From Hyphomicrobiales bacterium (GTDB lineage: Bacteria; Pseudomonadota; Alphaproteobacteria; Rhizobiales; Rhizobiaceae), in the NCBI GenBank assembly GCA_900473205.1, contig UCLB01000038.1:1-47259 (forward strand): a stretch of DNA of 47,259 nucleotides, written 5' to 3'. Below, piece by piece: positions 17,035 through 25,718 of this stretch (positions are counted from its first letter, which is position 1; every line of letters begins with the position of its first letter). The notes under the pieces are model-generated. The model was not told the DNA's origin. It saw nothing but the letters and a program-made list of their open reading frames with translations, and ran no database searches. The position numbers and the translations under genes are program-made.

Positions 17035-17450
17035 ACACGCTCATCTTCCGCACCGTCGCACCCGTCATCACCAGCCTCATGCTGCTGTTTTCCATCTTCG
17101 TCCTGCTGCGTGGCCATAACGAACCCGGCGGTGGTTTCATTGGTGGGCTGATCGCGGTCTCGGCGCTCGCCGTTTATGGCATTGCCTTCGGGGTGGAAAC
17201 CGTGCGCCGTGCTATCGTCTTTCACCCGCTGTCGATTGCAGGTTTTGGCCTGCTGCTCGCGACGCTGTCGGGCATCATATCCATCTTTTTCGGCGTGCCG
17301 TTCATGACCGGGCTTTGGGTCTACCCCGCCTTTGCTGGCGTGGAAGTGCCACTGGCTACCGTCATTTCCTTCGATATCGGCGTCTATCTCGTCGTGGTCG
17401 GCGGCTTTACGTCCATTGCCCTGGCATTGGAAGAAAGGGAGCGCGACTGA
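17031..17450 (+). CDS. mrpB: Mrp antiporter subunit B
   Basis: A 139-residue membrane subunit with four hydrophobic segments and the MnhB-family hallmark [14 protein letters not shown]. Together with the C-terminal part of MrpA it forms part of the membrane arm of the complex. It starts inside the mrpA stop (ATGA at 17031-17034) and its stop overlaps the mrpC start (TGATG at 17448-17452), indicating tight translational coupling. Confidence 0.95.
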   Translation: MNTLIFRTVAPVITSLMLLFSIFVLLRGHNEPGGGFIGGLIAVSALAVYGIAFGVETVRRAIVFHPLSIAGFGLLLATLSGIISIFFGVPFMTGLWVYPAFAGVEVPLATVISFDIGVYLVVVGGFTSIALALEERERD

Positions 17451-17827
17451 TGGAAGCGGTTTTCTCTGTCCTCGTCGGTCTATTCTTTACCGTGGCCATC
17501 TATCTCATGCTGTCGCGCCACAGCGTGCGCCTTCTGCTGGGCATCGCCATCCTCGGCAATGCCGTCAATCTGCTGCTGTTTACCGCAGGCAGGCTGACAC
17601 GCGAGGTGCCGCCCATCATCGGCGCAGGGGAGGATGTACTGGCGACCAATACGGCCAATCCGCTGCCGCAGGCACTCATCCTCACGGCCATCGTTATTTC
17701 CTTCTGCTTTTTCTGCTTCCTCGCTGTTTTGGTCTGGCGAGCATTTCAGGAATTGAAAACCGACGACACGAACGAGATGCGCGCAGCAGAACCGCCGCGC
17801 GAACCGCTTCCGCCGCTCGGTTATTGA
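17450..17827 (+). CDS. mrpC: Mrp antiporter subunit C (NuoK-like)
   Basis: A 125-residue NuoK homologue with three membrane helices. Features are LSRHSVRLLLGIAILGNAVN and ANPLPQALILTAIVISF, the latter being the conserved DPLPQALVLTAIVI-type motif of MnhC. The first base of the start codon is the last base of the mrpB stop codon. A Pro/Glu-rich tail (EPPREPLPPLGY) ends the protein. The gap to mrpD is only 18 bases. Confidence 0.94.
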   Translation: MEAVFSVLVGLFFTVAIYLMLSRHSVRLLLGIAILGNAVNLLLFTAGRLTREVPPIIGAGEDVLATNTANPLPQALILTAIVISFCFFCFLAVLVWRAFQELKTDDTNEMRAAEPPREPLPPLGY

Positions 17828-17845
17828 GAAACGGATCAGACACAT

Positions 17846-19408
17846 ATGGCCGCCTCCGCTTCTCCCTCCATCGATCTGTCCGCCGCACTTGTCATGCAGC
17901 CTACGGCGCTTGCCGATTGGCTGATCGTGGCCCCCGTCGCGCTCTGCATCAGCGTCGGCGCGATCCTGATGATGGTGCGTCACTCCACCCGCCTTCATGC
18001 CGGTATCGCCATCTTCGGCCTGTTTCTGCTGGTCGTCATCGATGCTGCGCTGCTGTGGAAGGTGGCAACGCATGGCCCCTTCACCATGGTCATGGGCCGC
18101 TGGCTTCCGCCCTTCGGCATTGCCTTCACGGCGGATTTGACCGGCGCCGCCCTTGCGCTGGCCGGTGCCATCGCCGCCCTTGCCTGCGCCGTGCATGCCA
18201 GCGTGGATGTGGATGACAGCAGCAGACGCTACGGCTTCTACCCGTTTCTGATGCTGCTCATGGCCGGTGTCAGCGGCGCGTTTCTGACTGGCGATATCTT
18301 CAACCTCTATGTCTGGTTCGAAGTCCTTCTGATCTCCTCCTTCGGTCTCATCGTGCTGGGCTCGACGAAGGAACAGATCGATGGTGCGCTGAAATATGCG
18401 GTGCTCAACCTCATCGGCACCACGCTGTTTCTCATCGCGGTCGGCTATCTCTATGCCGTCACGGGCATGCTCAACATGGCCGATATCGCCGGGCGCATAA
18501 CGGCGGCAGACAGCGAAGCGCCGTTGATGACGCTTGCCGCACTCTTCACGCTCGCCTTCGCCATGAAGGCAGCGGCCTTTCCCGTCAATTTCTGGCTGCC
18601 AGCTTCCTATCACACGCCGAAAATCGTCGTGTCTGCGCTGTTCGGCGGTCTCTTGACCAAGGTCGGAATCTACGCGCTGCTGCGCGTCATGATCATGCTG
18701 TTCCCGGTGCAGCGGGACGAATTGAGCTTTATCATCGCCATTGTCGCGGCGCTGACCATGATCCTCGGTGCCATGGGCGCGCTGGCGCAAAACGATCTCA
18801 GGCGCATGCTGGGTTATGTCGTCATTTCCGGCATCGGCACCATGCTCGCAGGCGTCGCCATCGGCTCGCCCTCTGCCGTGGGCGGTGTCGTCTTCTATGC
18901 ACTGAACTCCGTGGTGCTGATGACGGCGCTTTATCTCACTATCGGCCATGCCGCCCGCATTGGCGGTGCCTGGACTTTGTCGGATTTGAGTGGCCTCTAC
19001 ACGAGGGCACCCTGGTTTTCTGCTATGGCACTAGCGCTGTTTTTTGCGGGCTCCGGCCTGCCGCCCTTTTCCGGCTTCTGGCCCAAGGCCATGCTGACCA
19101 AATCCGCCATCGATATCGGCGCATGGTGGCTGGCCGCATCCATCCTCGTCTCCGGCTTTCTTTGCACCATCGCTTTTGCCCGTGTCTTCCTGCTCTGCTT
19201 CTGGCGTCCATCGCCTGCGGGCATGAAGGCGGTCGTAGCGGTTGCCAACCCGCCGAGCCTTGCACCCGTCGTGGCGTTGACGATCCTCGTTATCGGCGTT
19301 GGCCTGTTTCCCGAACAGGTCATGAAGCTCAGCCAGCAGGCGGCTGATGGTCTGGCCGACCCAACCGCCTATATCCGCTCCGTCTTTCCAGAAGGAGCCA
19401 CCAGATGA
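17846..19408 (+). CDS. mrpD: Mrp antiporter subunit D (NuoM/N-like)
   Basis: A 520-residue NuoM/NuoN-type antiporter subunit with about 14 membrane helices and a likely proton-translocating channel. Typical stretches are FNLYVWFEVLLISSFGLIVL, with the conserved Glu, KAAAFPVNFWLPASYHTPK, with the conserved Lys, and ALFFAGSGLPPFSGFWPK. It has an N-terminal leader of about 30 residues (MAASASPSIDL...). Its stop overlaps the mrpE start (ATGA). Confidence 0.95.
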   Translation: MAASASPSIDLSAALVMQPTALADWLIVAPVALCISVGAILMMVRHSTRLHAGIAIFGLFLLVVIDAALLWKVATHGPFTMVMGRWLPPFGIAFTADLTGAALALAGAIAALACAVHASVDVDDSSRRYGFYPFLMLLMAGVSGAFLTGDIFNLYVWFEVLLISSFGLIVLGSTKEQIDGALKYAVLNLIGTTLFLIAVGYLYAVTGMLNMADIAGRITAADSEAPLMTLAALFTLAFAMKAAAFPVNFWLPASYHTPKIVVSALFGGLLTKVGIYALLRVMIMLFPVQRDELSFIIAIVAALTMILGAMGALAQNDLRRMLGYVVISGIGTMLAGVAIGSPSAVGGVVFYALNSVVLMTALYLTIGHAARIGGAWTLSDLSGLYTRAPWFSAMALALFFAGSGLPPFSGFWPKAMLTKSAIDIGAWWLAASILVSGFLCTIAFARVFLLCFWRPSPAGMKAVVAVANPPSLAPVVALTILVIGVGLFPEQVMKLSQQAADGLADPTAYIRSVFPEGATR

Positions 19409-19881
19409 GCCTCTATATCCTCGGCGCACTGTTCACCCTCATCTGGCTCGCCATCTCAGGCAGCTATACGATACCCAACCTGCTCTTTGGCATGGTGGTC
19501 GCAGCCCTGTCGCTTGGCGTGATTCGTCATCAGTGGGCGCAAACCACCACGTCCTTCAGGCGTATCCCGGCCATTCTTTCTCTCGCACTGCTCTTTATCA
19601 AGGAACTGGCGCTTTCCGCCTGGACCGTCGCCATGCTCGTCATCAGGCCGACGTTGGAACTGAAGCCGGGAATATTCGCCTATCCGCTTGCGGTAAAATC
19701 CGATTTCGAGATCGCCCTTCTCGCCAATCTCATCACGCTCACCCCCGGTACGCTGTCAGTGGATGTCTCGCCAGACCGAACAATGCTCTTCGTTCACGCG
19801 CTGGATTGCGCTGATGTGGAGGCGACCAAGCGGTCGATTGCCGATGGTTTCGAGCGCAAGATCATGGAGGCGTTTCGCTGA
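19405..19881 (+). CDS. mrpE: Mrp antiporter subunit E
   Basis: A 158-residue MnhE-family subunit with two or three N-terminal membrane helices and a soluble C-terminal domain. The family motif [19 protein letters not shown] and the following LFVHALD are present. It is translationally coupled to mrpD (ATGA overlap) and to mrpF (TGATG overlap). Confidence 0.95.
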   Translation: MSLYILGALFTLIWLAISGSYTIPNLLFGMVVAALSLGVIRHQWAQTTTSFRRIPAILSLALLFIKELALSAWTVAMLVIRPTLELKPGIFAYPLAVKSDFEIALLANLITLTPGTLSVDVSPDRTMLFVHALDCADVEATKRSIADGFERKIMEAFR

Positions 19882-20270
19882 TGACACCTGAAGCGCTGAT
19901 TTCCGTCGCCACGATTGTCGCAACCGCGATTCTCTCCGTCGCCTTCCTGCTCACGGTCTATCGCGTGGTGGTTGGGCCGACGCTGCCGGACAGGGTGGTG
20001 GCGTTGGATATGCTGGTTGGCATCGCCATCGGCTTTCTTGCCGTCATCGCCGTCCGCACTGGCTTTGATCTTTATGTGGATATTGCCATAGCCCTTTGCC
20101 TCGTCGGCTTTCTCGCGACGGTTGCGTTCGCCCGCTTCATTCTGTCCAGAACGGCTGAGCCGGGGCAGCGAAAAAAACAGGTGCTGGATGGGACGGATGT
20201 TCTTCCGAAAGTCGCCAAGCCACAGGGCATGAAGCCGAAGAAAAAGGCAGGGAGGAAATCTCGCAAATGA
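19881..20270 (+). CDS. mrpF: Mrp antiporter subunit F with a long basic tail
   Basis: A small MnhF subunit. Residues 1-90 hold three hydrophobic segments and the family motif [20 protein letters not shown]. The protein is 129 residues where MnhF is usually near 90, because of a Lys-rich C-terminal tail ([11 protein letters not shown]... then [11 protein letters not shown]) that should be cytoplasmic. The stop codon overlaps the mrpG start. Confidence 0.94.
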   Translation: MTPEALISVATIVATAILSVAFLLTVYRVVVGPTLPDRVVALDMLVGIAIGFLAVIAVRTGFDLYVDIAIALCLVGFLATVAFARFILSRTAEPGQRKKQVLDGTDVLPKVAKPQGMKPKKKAGRKSRK

Positions 20271-20608
20271 GCTGGGTCGTCGCCATTCCGGTTGCATTGC
20301 TGGTCGTCGCAGGTGCGCTGTTTTCCCTCACCGCCGCCATCGGTATCAACCGTTTCCCCGATCTCTATACTCGCATGCATGCCGCTTCCAAAGCGGGAAC
20401 AGTGGGGTCGGGACTTCTTCTTCTTGGTGTAGGTCTCAATTCACTTGAGATTTCTATTTTTGCGCGTTCTTTGGCTGGATTTTGTTTTGTTGTTTTGACT
20501 GCCCCAGTATCTGCACATTTGCTTGCCAAAGCTGCGCATCAGGTCGGTTATCGCTTGTCGCCGATAAGCGTAATAGATGAGCTGGAAGCAGACCCTAAGT
20601 TGAACTGA
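20267..20608 (+). CDS. mrpG: Mrp antiporter subunit G
   Basis: A 113-residue MnhG subunit with three hydrophobic segments and the family signature [21 protein letters not shown]. It is the last gene of the mrpABCDEFG operon. From about 20430 onward base composition becomes AT-rich (TTTCTATTTTTGCGCG), leading into the AT-rich spacer before ros. No strong hairpin terminator is visible directly after the stop codon. Confidence 0.94.
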   Translation: MSWVVAIPVALLVVAGALFSLTAAIGINRFPDLYTRMHAASKAGTVGSGLLLLGVGLNSLEISIFARSLAGFCFVVLTAPVSAHLLAKAAHQVGYRLSPISVIDELEADPKLN

Positions 20609-21028
20609 CGTTACTGTACCTTTGTTAACTTATGTAAATTTCCGACATACATTCTTATTTTGTTACCTGTGATTTTTTATAGGTAGAATAAGCTGTCTCT
20701 GCTCTGAATTATTCCAAAATAATAATTGGACTTTTTTTGGTTTGGTGCTATCCACGACAGGTAAAGTAGATGATGTTGATTTGCGTCCTGCGTTATTGAA
20801 AGTCCGGTTAGGCATTTTACTGATGGCTAATCTAGTTCTGATGTAGAATATCCGGACATCTGTTTCGTTTTACGCAGTTGCTGCAAGAAGTTTCTTCCCC
20901 ATCTGTATAGGTCAGCAAGGGGAGTTGATCTTGCCGCAAACGCAGATCAGTGGGCTTGGGGTTAACTTCGTTTCACTGGCAGACGGGCTGGACCGATGCT
21001 GGTGGAGACATGAACAGGAGACATGTAA
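20609..21028. promoter_or_regulatory. 420-bp AT-rich spacer and leader upstream of ros
   Basis: This gap lies between the end of the mrp operon and ros, and no gene is visible in it. A perfect inverted repeat, AATTATT-N7-AATAATT (20707-20727), sits in a T/A-rich stretch. Ros/MucR proteins are known to bind AT-rich sites with T-A steps and to repress their own genes, so this is a reasonable autoregulatory region. The 3' part (about 20880-21028) is less AT-rich and probably transcribed as leader; AGGAGACAT lies near the ros start. Confidence 0.5.
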
Positions 21029-21457
21029 ATGACGGAAACTACATACGGCGGCGCTCAGGATCTGCTTGTCGAGCTGACTGCGGATATCGTTGCTGCCTAT
21101 GTTAGCCACCACGTCGTTCCGGTTACGGAGCTTCCCGGCCTTATTTCCGATGTGCACACGGCACTCAGCGGTACTTCTGCCCCAGTGGTAGCCGCAGTGA
21201 ATGTCGAAAAGCAGAAACCTGCGGTTTCTGTTCGCAAGTCGGTTCAGGATGATCAGATCATCTGCCTGGAATGTGGCGGTTCGTTCAAGTCGCTCAAGCG
21301 TCATTTGACAACACATCACAGCATCACTCCGGAAGAATACCGCGAAAAGTGGGATCTGCCGGTGGATTACCCAATGGTTGCCCCTGCCTATGCAGAAGCG
21401 CGCTCGCGCCTCGCCAAGGAAATGGGCCTCGGCCAGCGCCGCAAGTCCGGCCGCTGA
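21029..21457 (+). CDS. ros: Ros/MucR family zinc-finger transcriptional regulator
   Basis: A 142-residue regulator nearly identical, as I remember it, to Agrobacterium Ros, which represses virC/virD and ipt and influences exopolysaccharide genes; MucR in Sinorhizobium and Brucella is a global regulator of the same family. The C-terminal Cys2His2 zinc finger is [19 protein letters not shown], followed by the family-typical [20 protein letters not shown] and a basic end, LGQRRKSGR. The N-terminal half mediates oligomerisation in the family. AGGAGACAT precedes the ATG. The long AT-rich upstream region and the terminator behind it indicate its own transcription unit. Confidence 0.95.
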   Translation: MTETTYGGAQDLLVELTADIVAAYVSHHVVPVTELPGLISDVHTALSGTSAPVVAAVNVEKQKPAVSVRKSVQDDQIICLECGGSFKSLKRHLTTHHSITPEEYREKWDLPVDYPMVAPAYAEARSRLAKEMGLGQRRKSGR

Positions 21458-21476
21458 TTGTACCGAACAGAAATGC

Positions 21477-21506
21477 AAAAAGCCGGTCCCTGGGGCCGGC
21501 TTTTTT
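21477..21506 (+). terminator. Rho-independent terminator of ros
   Basis: AAAAAGCCGG (21477-21486) pairs with CCGGCTTTTT (21496-21505) around TCCCTGGGG, and the stem runs into a six-T stretch. It begins 19 bases after the ros stop codon and is a classical intrinsic terminator. Confidence 0.92.
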
Positions 21507-21588
21507 ATGTCTGTCATCTGGTGGAAACAATCGCTTGCTAGGACTGTAACAGTCCGCAAGATGTGGGGTCAGTGACCCCGTCCAGCCA

Positions 21589-22410
21589 TCAAGCGTTCAG
21601 CGCGCGCTGCATGTCGCCAATGCGGCGGTAACGGTCCCGGCGGCTGTTTTCGCCCTTTTGGGACAGCGAATGCAGCATGAATTCCGTGATCGCCACCAGC
21701 TGCAACATGCTGTGCCCACCATTCTGGCCAAGCGGAATCGTCAGGCAAATGTCAGCGCTATCAGGACCCCACTCGTAAAAGCGGGTGGTGATAAGAACGG
21801 TCTTGTAACCGGCCTTCATCGCCATTTTTGCCAGACGCTGCAAAGCGGCAAGATTGCCACCGCAATCCATCAAAATGAGCAATGTGCCTTCCACAGGCTC
21901 ATCCATCAGCGCGATATAACTGGAGCCGTCGCGTTGCAGGTAATGCACGCGTTCGCGACATTCCAGAAGCTTGGTGTAGAAGTAACGGCAGATGCCGAAA
22001 CCTTCTGCCGAGGATGCGACGAAGACTTCCTTGCTTTCGGCAATGTTGCCCAGCGCGGTCTTCCAGACGGATTGACCGGCCAGATCATAGACCGCCTGAA
22101 CCGCCTGGATTTGCTGCAGCATCAGCGAAGACAAGGGTGTCTGCGGTGCTTCCGGCGCCGCAGTTGGTGCCGCTTCCGGCACTTGTGCTTCGTCGCGCAG
22201 ATGTTCGCGAATGTCGCTCAGCTGCCGGTAACCGAGCGAACGGAGAAAGCGGCCTACCGTCATCGGGCTGAGGCTCAGTTTCTCGGCCAGCGTGGCTGCG
22301 GTCTCGAACGGCAATTCTGCCAGATGTTCGATCAGATATTTCGCGATTCGCCGTTCCGACGGTGTGCCGGTCTTGAGCGAGCGGGTGAGATCAATCAGCA
22401 ATTTTTCCAA
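21589..22410 (-). CDS. MurR/RpiR family transcriptional regulator
   Basis: A 273-residue regulator with an N-terminal helix-turn-helix of the RpiR type (ERRIAKYLIEHLAELPFETAA...LSPMTVGRFLRSLGY) and a C-terminal sugar-isomerase (SIS) domain (about residues 120-255), which usually senses a phosphosugar. A Pro/Ala-rich linker (PEAAPTAAPEAPQTP) joins them. The SIS part includes FVASSAEGFGICRYFYTKL and LILMDCGGN. It is divergent from the CysZ-like gene across 317 bases and no sugar gene is adjacent, so its regulon is unclear. Confidence 0.87.
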   Translation of the reverse strand: MEKLLIDLTRSLKTGTPSERRIAKYLIEHLAELPFETAATLAEKLSLSPMTVGRFLRSLGYRQLSDIREHLRDEAQVPEAAPTAAPEAPQTPLSSLMLQQIQAVQAVYDLAGQSVWKTALGNIAESKEVFVASSAEGFGICRYFYTKLLECRERVHYLQRDGSSYIALMDEPVEGTLLILMDCGGNLAALQRLAKMAMKAGYKTVLITTRFYEWGPDSADICLTIPLGQNGGHSMLQLVAITEFMLHSLSQKGENSRRDRYRRIGDMQRALNA

Positions 22411-22727
22411 CGACGCCTCTTATTTTTGTCTTTAGCGGACGATGGTACTCGAGCGAGGTTTCTCGCTGCCATTCGTGACGACTAGGTTGTACAAAAGGCC
22501 AAGTGACATTTCGTTGATCCCCACGACGACGAAAATATACGACTTTTTGCCTGTTTGTTTTTATAGTTTAGTGGTTGCTTTTCTTCAAGCACAAAATAGC
22601 CGGTTGTGTTTTTTTCTTGTATTTAACACGGGTCATTTCTTGTTACGGGTCGCAGAACGCCCTATTTGCCAGCTCTGACGTATGCTTTCTCGATCCACGC
22701 TAAATTGGCCTAAATGGAGGCGACTCA
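22411..22727. promoter_or_regulatory. 317-bp divergent promoter region (rpiR-like / cysZ-like)
   Basis: This is a noncoding spacer between divergent genes. It contains a perfect small hairpin, AGCGAG-GTTT-CTCGCT (22452-22467), and a T-rich stretch around 22535-22615. AAATGGAGGCGA near its right end is the ribosome site of the cysZ-like gene. A 78-codon plus-strand frame here lacks any family resemblance and I do not call it. Confidence 0.45.
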
Positions 22728-23453
22728 ATGATTTTTGACGCTGCGCGGCATGCTTTCAGCAATCTTTTTGCGCCCGAAACACGCTCGGTGTTCTGGAAGT
22801 CTCTCGGGCTGACGATTTTGGTGCTGATTGGGCTCTGGTTTGCCATTCGCAGCGTTTTTATCTGGCTGGCATTGCCCTGGCTTGATTCGCTTGTTCCCGG
22901 CATGCCGGAATGGGCGGGTTGGATGAGCTTCGTTTTTGCCATCCTTGCCGGCATCGGGCTGGCGCTGGCGCTCGCCTTGTTGATCTCGCCGGTCACGGCC
23001 ATCATCGCTGGTCTGTTTCTGGACGATGTCGCAGAGGTCATCGAAAAGAAGGACTACCCGAACGAACCACCTGGCACGGCGATGCCGCTGACGGAAGCCA
23101 TCCCGTCATCGCTGAAATTCTTCGGGGTCATCATCGTCGGCAACGTCATTGCGCTATTGCTGCTGCTCGTGCCCGGCGTCAATCTTATCGCGTTTTTTCT
23201 GGTCAACGGCTATTTGCTGGGTCGAGAATTCTTTGAGTTTGCCGCCATGCGGTTCAGGCCCGTGGCGGAGGCGCGGGCGTTTCGCGCAAAGCATGGCACG
23301 AAGGTTTTCATGGCCGGTCTGGTGATCGCGGCTTTCCTTGCCATCCCCTTCCTCAACCTGCTGACACCGCTCTTTGCCGCATCGCTGATGGTGCATCTGC
23401 ACAAATCCATCAGCCGTCGTGACCCGTCATTCACCCACCAGCTGAGCCGGTAG
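22728..23453 (+). CDS. CysZ/EI24-family membrane protein
   Basis: A 241-residue inner-membrane protein with four to six hydrophobic segments (for example LGLTILVLIGLWFAI and FFGVIIVGNVIALLLLLVPG). The family motifs SPVTAIIAGLFLDDVAEVIE and NGYLLGREFFEFAAMRF match the EI24/CysZ (DUF540) group, members of which take up sulfate in enteric bacteria. In rhizobia the substrate is unproven and no cys gene is adjacent. GGAGG precedes the start. The last 27 bases overlap the end of the convergent nth gene. Confidence 0.83.
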   Translation: MIFDAARHAFSNLFAPETRSVFWKSLGLTILVLIGLWFAIRSVFIWLALPWLDSLVPGMPEWAGWMSFVFAILAGIGLALALALLISPVTAIIAGLFLDDVAEVIEKKDYPNEPPGTAMPLTEAIPSSLKFFGVIIVGNVIALLLLLVPGVNLIAFFLVNGYLLGREFFEFAAMRFRPVAEARAFRAKHGTKVFMAGLVIAAFLAIPFLNLLTPLFAASLMVHLHKSISRRDPSFTHQLSR

Positions 23454-24197
23454 TTCCACCAGCGGGGCTGGAATATCCCAGGTCTTTTCCGGGGATTTGC
23501 AGATATCGGCAATCACGCAGCGCTCGCATTCCGGCTTGCGCGCCTTGCAGCAGTATCGTCCGTGCAGAATCAGCCAGTGATGCGCGTGGAACAGATATTC
23601 GTCAGGAATGATCTTCACCAGCCGCTCTTCCACTTCGTCCGGGGTTTTCCCCGGTGCCAGACAGAGCCGGTTGGCAATGCGAAACACATGTGTATCGACC
23701 GCCAGCGTCGGAATACCGAAGGCCATGGACATCACCACATTGGCGGTCTTGCGCCCCACGCCCGGCAGCTTGATCAGCTCTTCGCGCGTGCGCGGCACCT
23801 CGCCACCGAAATCGTCGATCAGCATCTGCGATAGCGCAATGACGTTTTTTGCCTTGTTGCGGTAAAGGCCGATGGTCTTGATGTAGCCGATCAGCTGCTC
23901 CTCGCCCAAATCCAGCATCTTCTGCGGCGTATCGGCCACTGCAAACAGGCCGCGCGTTGCCCGGTTGACGCCGACATCGGTGGCCTGAGCGGATAGCGCC
24001 ACGGCAACCACCAGCGTAAACGGGTTGGAATGTTCCAGCTCGCCCTTGGGCTCTGGCCGCTGAATGGAGAAGCGGCGGAAGATTTCCTTCAACTCGTCCT
24101 GCGAGTAGAGCGTCTTGACGCGTATCGGCTTGCGACGCGCTGTCGGATTTGACTTTTTCAACGTTTGGGCGCTGGATCGTTTCTTGATGATTGTCAT
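23427..24197 (-). CDS. nth: Endonuclease III (HhH-GPD DNA glycosylase/AP lyase)
   Basis: A 256-residue base-excision repair enzyme that removes oxidised pyrimidines and cuts abasic sites. The helix-hairpin-helix LPGVGRKTANVV contains catalytic Lys150, and Asp168 lies in LAVDTHVFR. The [4Fe-4S] ligands are Cys217, Cys224, Cys227 and Cys233 in C-X6-C-X2-C-X5-C spacing. The chosen start gives an N-terminal basic extension of about 25 residues (KKRSSAQTLKKSNPTARRK) compared with the 211-residue E. coli enzyme. No better ATG follows it, and the ribosome site is weak. It is divergent from the DUF2244 gene with only 36 bases between starts, so its promoter probably lies within that gene. Confidence 0.94.
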   Translation of the reverse strand: MTIIKKRSSAQTLKKSNPTARRKPIRVKTLYSQDELKEIFRRFSIQRPEPKGELEHSNPFTLVVAVALSAQATDVGVNRATRGLFAVADTPQKMLDLGEEQLIGYIKTIGLYRNKAKNVIALSQMLIDDFGGEVPRTREELIKLPGVGRKTANVVMSMAFGIPTLAVDTHVFRIANRLCLAPGKTPDEVEERLVKIIPDEYLFHAHHWLILHGRYCCKARKPECERCVIADICKSPEKTWDIPAPLVELPAQLVGE

Positions 24198-24233
24198 GGT
24201 CAAACTGTGTTTCGCGCTATTGAGGACAGCAAG

Positions 24234-24716
24234 GTGGACAGCGTTAACGAGCAGCCGGTTTTTGCAGCGGAACTTGTTCCCCATCGCTCCCTCGGACGCA
24301 AGGGATTTCGTGTTCTCCTCGCGCTTACGGGTGCCGTCTGCCTTCTCTACGGCGTCTTTTTCATGGTCACTGGCGCATGGCCCATCGGCCTGTTTCTGGG
24401 GCTCGATTTCCTCCTCCTCTATGTCGCCTTCCGGGTGAACTACCGGGCTGCGAAGGCGCGGGAGGAAGTCACGGTGTCGCGCACCAACCTCTCCATCCGC
24501 AAATTTTCTCCAGCGGGCCGTATGGTCGAGCATCGCTTCAACCCGTTCTGGGCGCGCTTCCGGGTCAATCGGCACGAGGAAATTGGTATTCTCTCCATGT
24601 ATGTCTCGGGCGAGGGGCGCATGACGGATGTCGGCTCCTTCCTCAACCCGGATGATCGGGAAAGCTTCGCCAAGGCCTTTCGCGGGGCGCTCGCGACGGT
24701 GCGGCAAAGAATCTAG
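24234..24716 (+). CDS. DUF2244 membrane protein
   Basis: A 160-residue protein with two adjacent hydrophobic segments (FRVLLALTGAVCLLYGVFFM and AWPIGLFLGLDFLLLYVAF) and a soluble C-terminal domain with RNPFWAR-like NPFWARFRVN and EGRMTDVGSFLNPDDR. This fits the DUF2244 family of alphaproteobacterial integral membrane proteins, whose function is unknown. The GTG start is chosen because GAGGA lies 7 bases upstream; earlier in-frame starts would overlap nth. Divergence from nth over 36 bases is unusually tight. Confidence 0.8.
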   Translation: MDSVNEQPVFAAELVPHRSLGRKGFRVLLALTGAVCLLYGVFFMVTGAWPIGLFLGLDFLLLYVAFRVNYRAAKAREEVTVSRTNLSIRKFSPAGRMVEHRFNPFWARFRVNRHEEIGILSMYVSGEGRMTDVGSFLNPDDRESFAKAFRGALATVRQRI

Positions 24717-24787
24717 CAGCAACAGGCAAGAAACGGGTGGAGATGGACGACGCGGCGTGGTTTCTTGCGTCTCCAAGGAGATACGCC

Positions 24788-25660
24788 ATGAACGCCAATA
24801 TTATGCTGAAGGAAGACATTACCCCCATCGGTTCGGACTACGAGACCGTGCGAAGGGTCATCGAAATCCTAACGGTGGAATACCGCGATCAGCCGTCACT
24901 CGAAACCATTGCCACCAAGCTTTCGCAATCGCCCACGCAGTTGCAAAAGACCTTCACCCGCTGGGCCGGTCTGTCGCCCAAGGCCTTCCTTCAGGCCGTT
25001 ACGCTCGATCACGCCAAGCGTTTGCTGCGCGATGAAAGCCTGCCGCTTCTGGAAGCCTCCATCGAAGTCGGCATGTCCGGCCCAGGTCGCCTGCACGATC
25101 TTTTCGTTACCCATGAGGCCATGTCTCCGGGGGAATGGAAGGCCAAGGGATCCGGCCTCTCCATCCGCTATGGCTTCCACCCATCGCCCTTCGGCCTGGC
25201 GCTGATCATGATTACGGATCGCGGGCTGGCAGGTTGTGCCTTTGCCGATCCGGGCGAAGAAAAAGCCTGTTTCGAAGACATGGCGCGACGCTGGCCCAAT
25301 GCCGATTACTCGGAGGACAGCGCCGCCACCGCGCCCTATGCGTCGCGCATTTTCGATGCGGACAAATGGAAAAGCGAACAGCCCCTACGCGTCGTCCTGC
25401 TCGGCACCGATTTTCAGGTCCGCGTCTGGCAGAGCCTCCTGAAAATCCCGCTCGGCAAGGCCGTCACCTATTCCCACGTCGCCCACGATATCGGCCAACC
25501 CACCGCATCCCGCGCCGTCGGCGCCGCCATCGGCGCCAACCCCATCTCCTTCGTCGTCCCCTGCCACCGGGCAGTGGGAAAAAGCGGCGCGCTGACGGGC
25601 TATCACTGGGGGCTGACCCGCAAACGGGCGATGCTGGGGTGGGAGACGGGTAAAGTTTGA
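24788..25660 (+). CDS. Ada-like AraC/O6-methylguanine-DNA methyltransferase fusion, no N-terminal zinc domain
   Basis: A 290-residue protein with an AraC-type helix-turn-helix (residues about 20-120, SLETIATKLSQSPTQLQKTF) followed by a methylated-DNA-protein cysteine methyltransferase domain (about 125-286). The acceptor Cys259 lies in VVPCHRAV, followed by GYHWGLTRKRAML. In E. coli Ada, DNA methylation damage is sensed by an N-terminal Cys-rich zinc domain; that domain is absent, so this protein may repair O6-methylguanine without the methyl-phosphotriester switch. AAGGAG lies directly upstream of the ATG. It follows the DUF2244 gene by 71 bases. Confidence 0.88.
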   Translation: MNANIMLKEDITPIGSDYETVRRVIEILTVEYRDQPSLETIATKLSQSPTQLQKTFTRWAGLSPKAFLQAVTLDHAKRLLRDESLPLLEASIEVGMSGPGRLHDLFVTHEAMSPGEWKAKGSGLSIRYGFHPSPFGLALIMITDRGLAGCAFADPGEEKACFEDMARRWPNADYSEDSAATAPYASRIFDADKWKSEQPLRVVLLGTDFQVRVWQSLLKIPLGKAVTYSHVAHDIGQPTASRAVGAAIGANPISFVVPCHRAVGKSGALTGYHWGLTRKRAMLGWETGKV

Positions 25661-25718
25661 TTTCAAGACCGAGCCGCAACGTGATGCCACATTAAATGTG
25701 AGGGGCTGAAACGAACGA

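Noticed and set aside
14743..19429. Several long minus-strand frames opposite the mrp operon
   Set aside because: They are His/Gln/Asp-rich low-complexity shadows of the membrane-protein genes and lack starts with ribosome sites.
22442..22678. A 78-codon plus-strand frame in the rpiR-cysZ spacer
   Set aside because: It has no ribosome site, is very rich in Phe/Leu from T-rich DNA, and resembles no family; I treat the region as a divergent promoter.
24198..24776. An in-frame upstream extension of nth by 193 codons
   Set aside because: It runs antisense through the DUF2244 gene and shows none of the expected Nth sequence; the ATG at 24197 fits the family.
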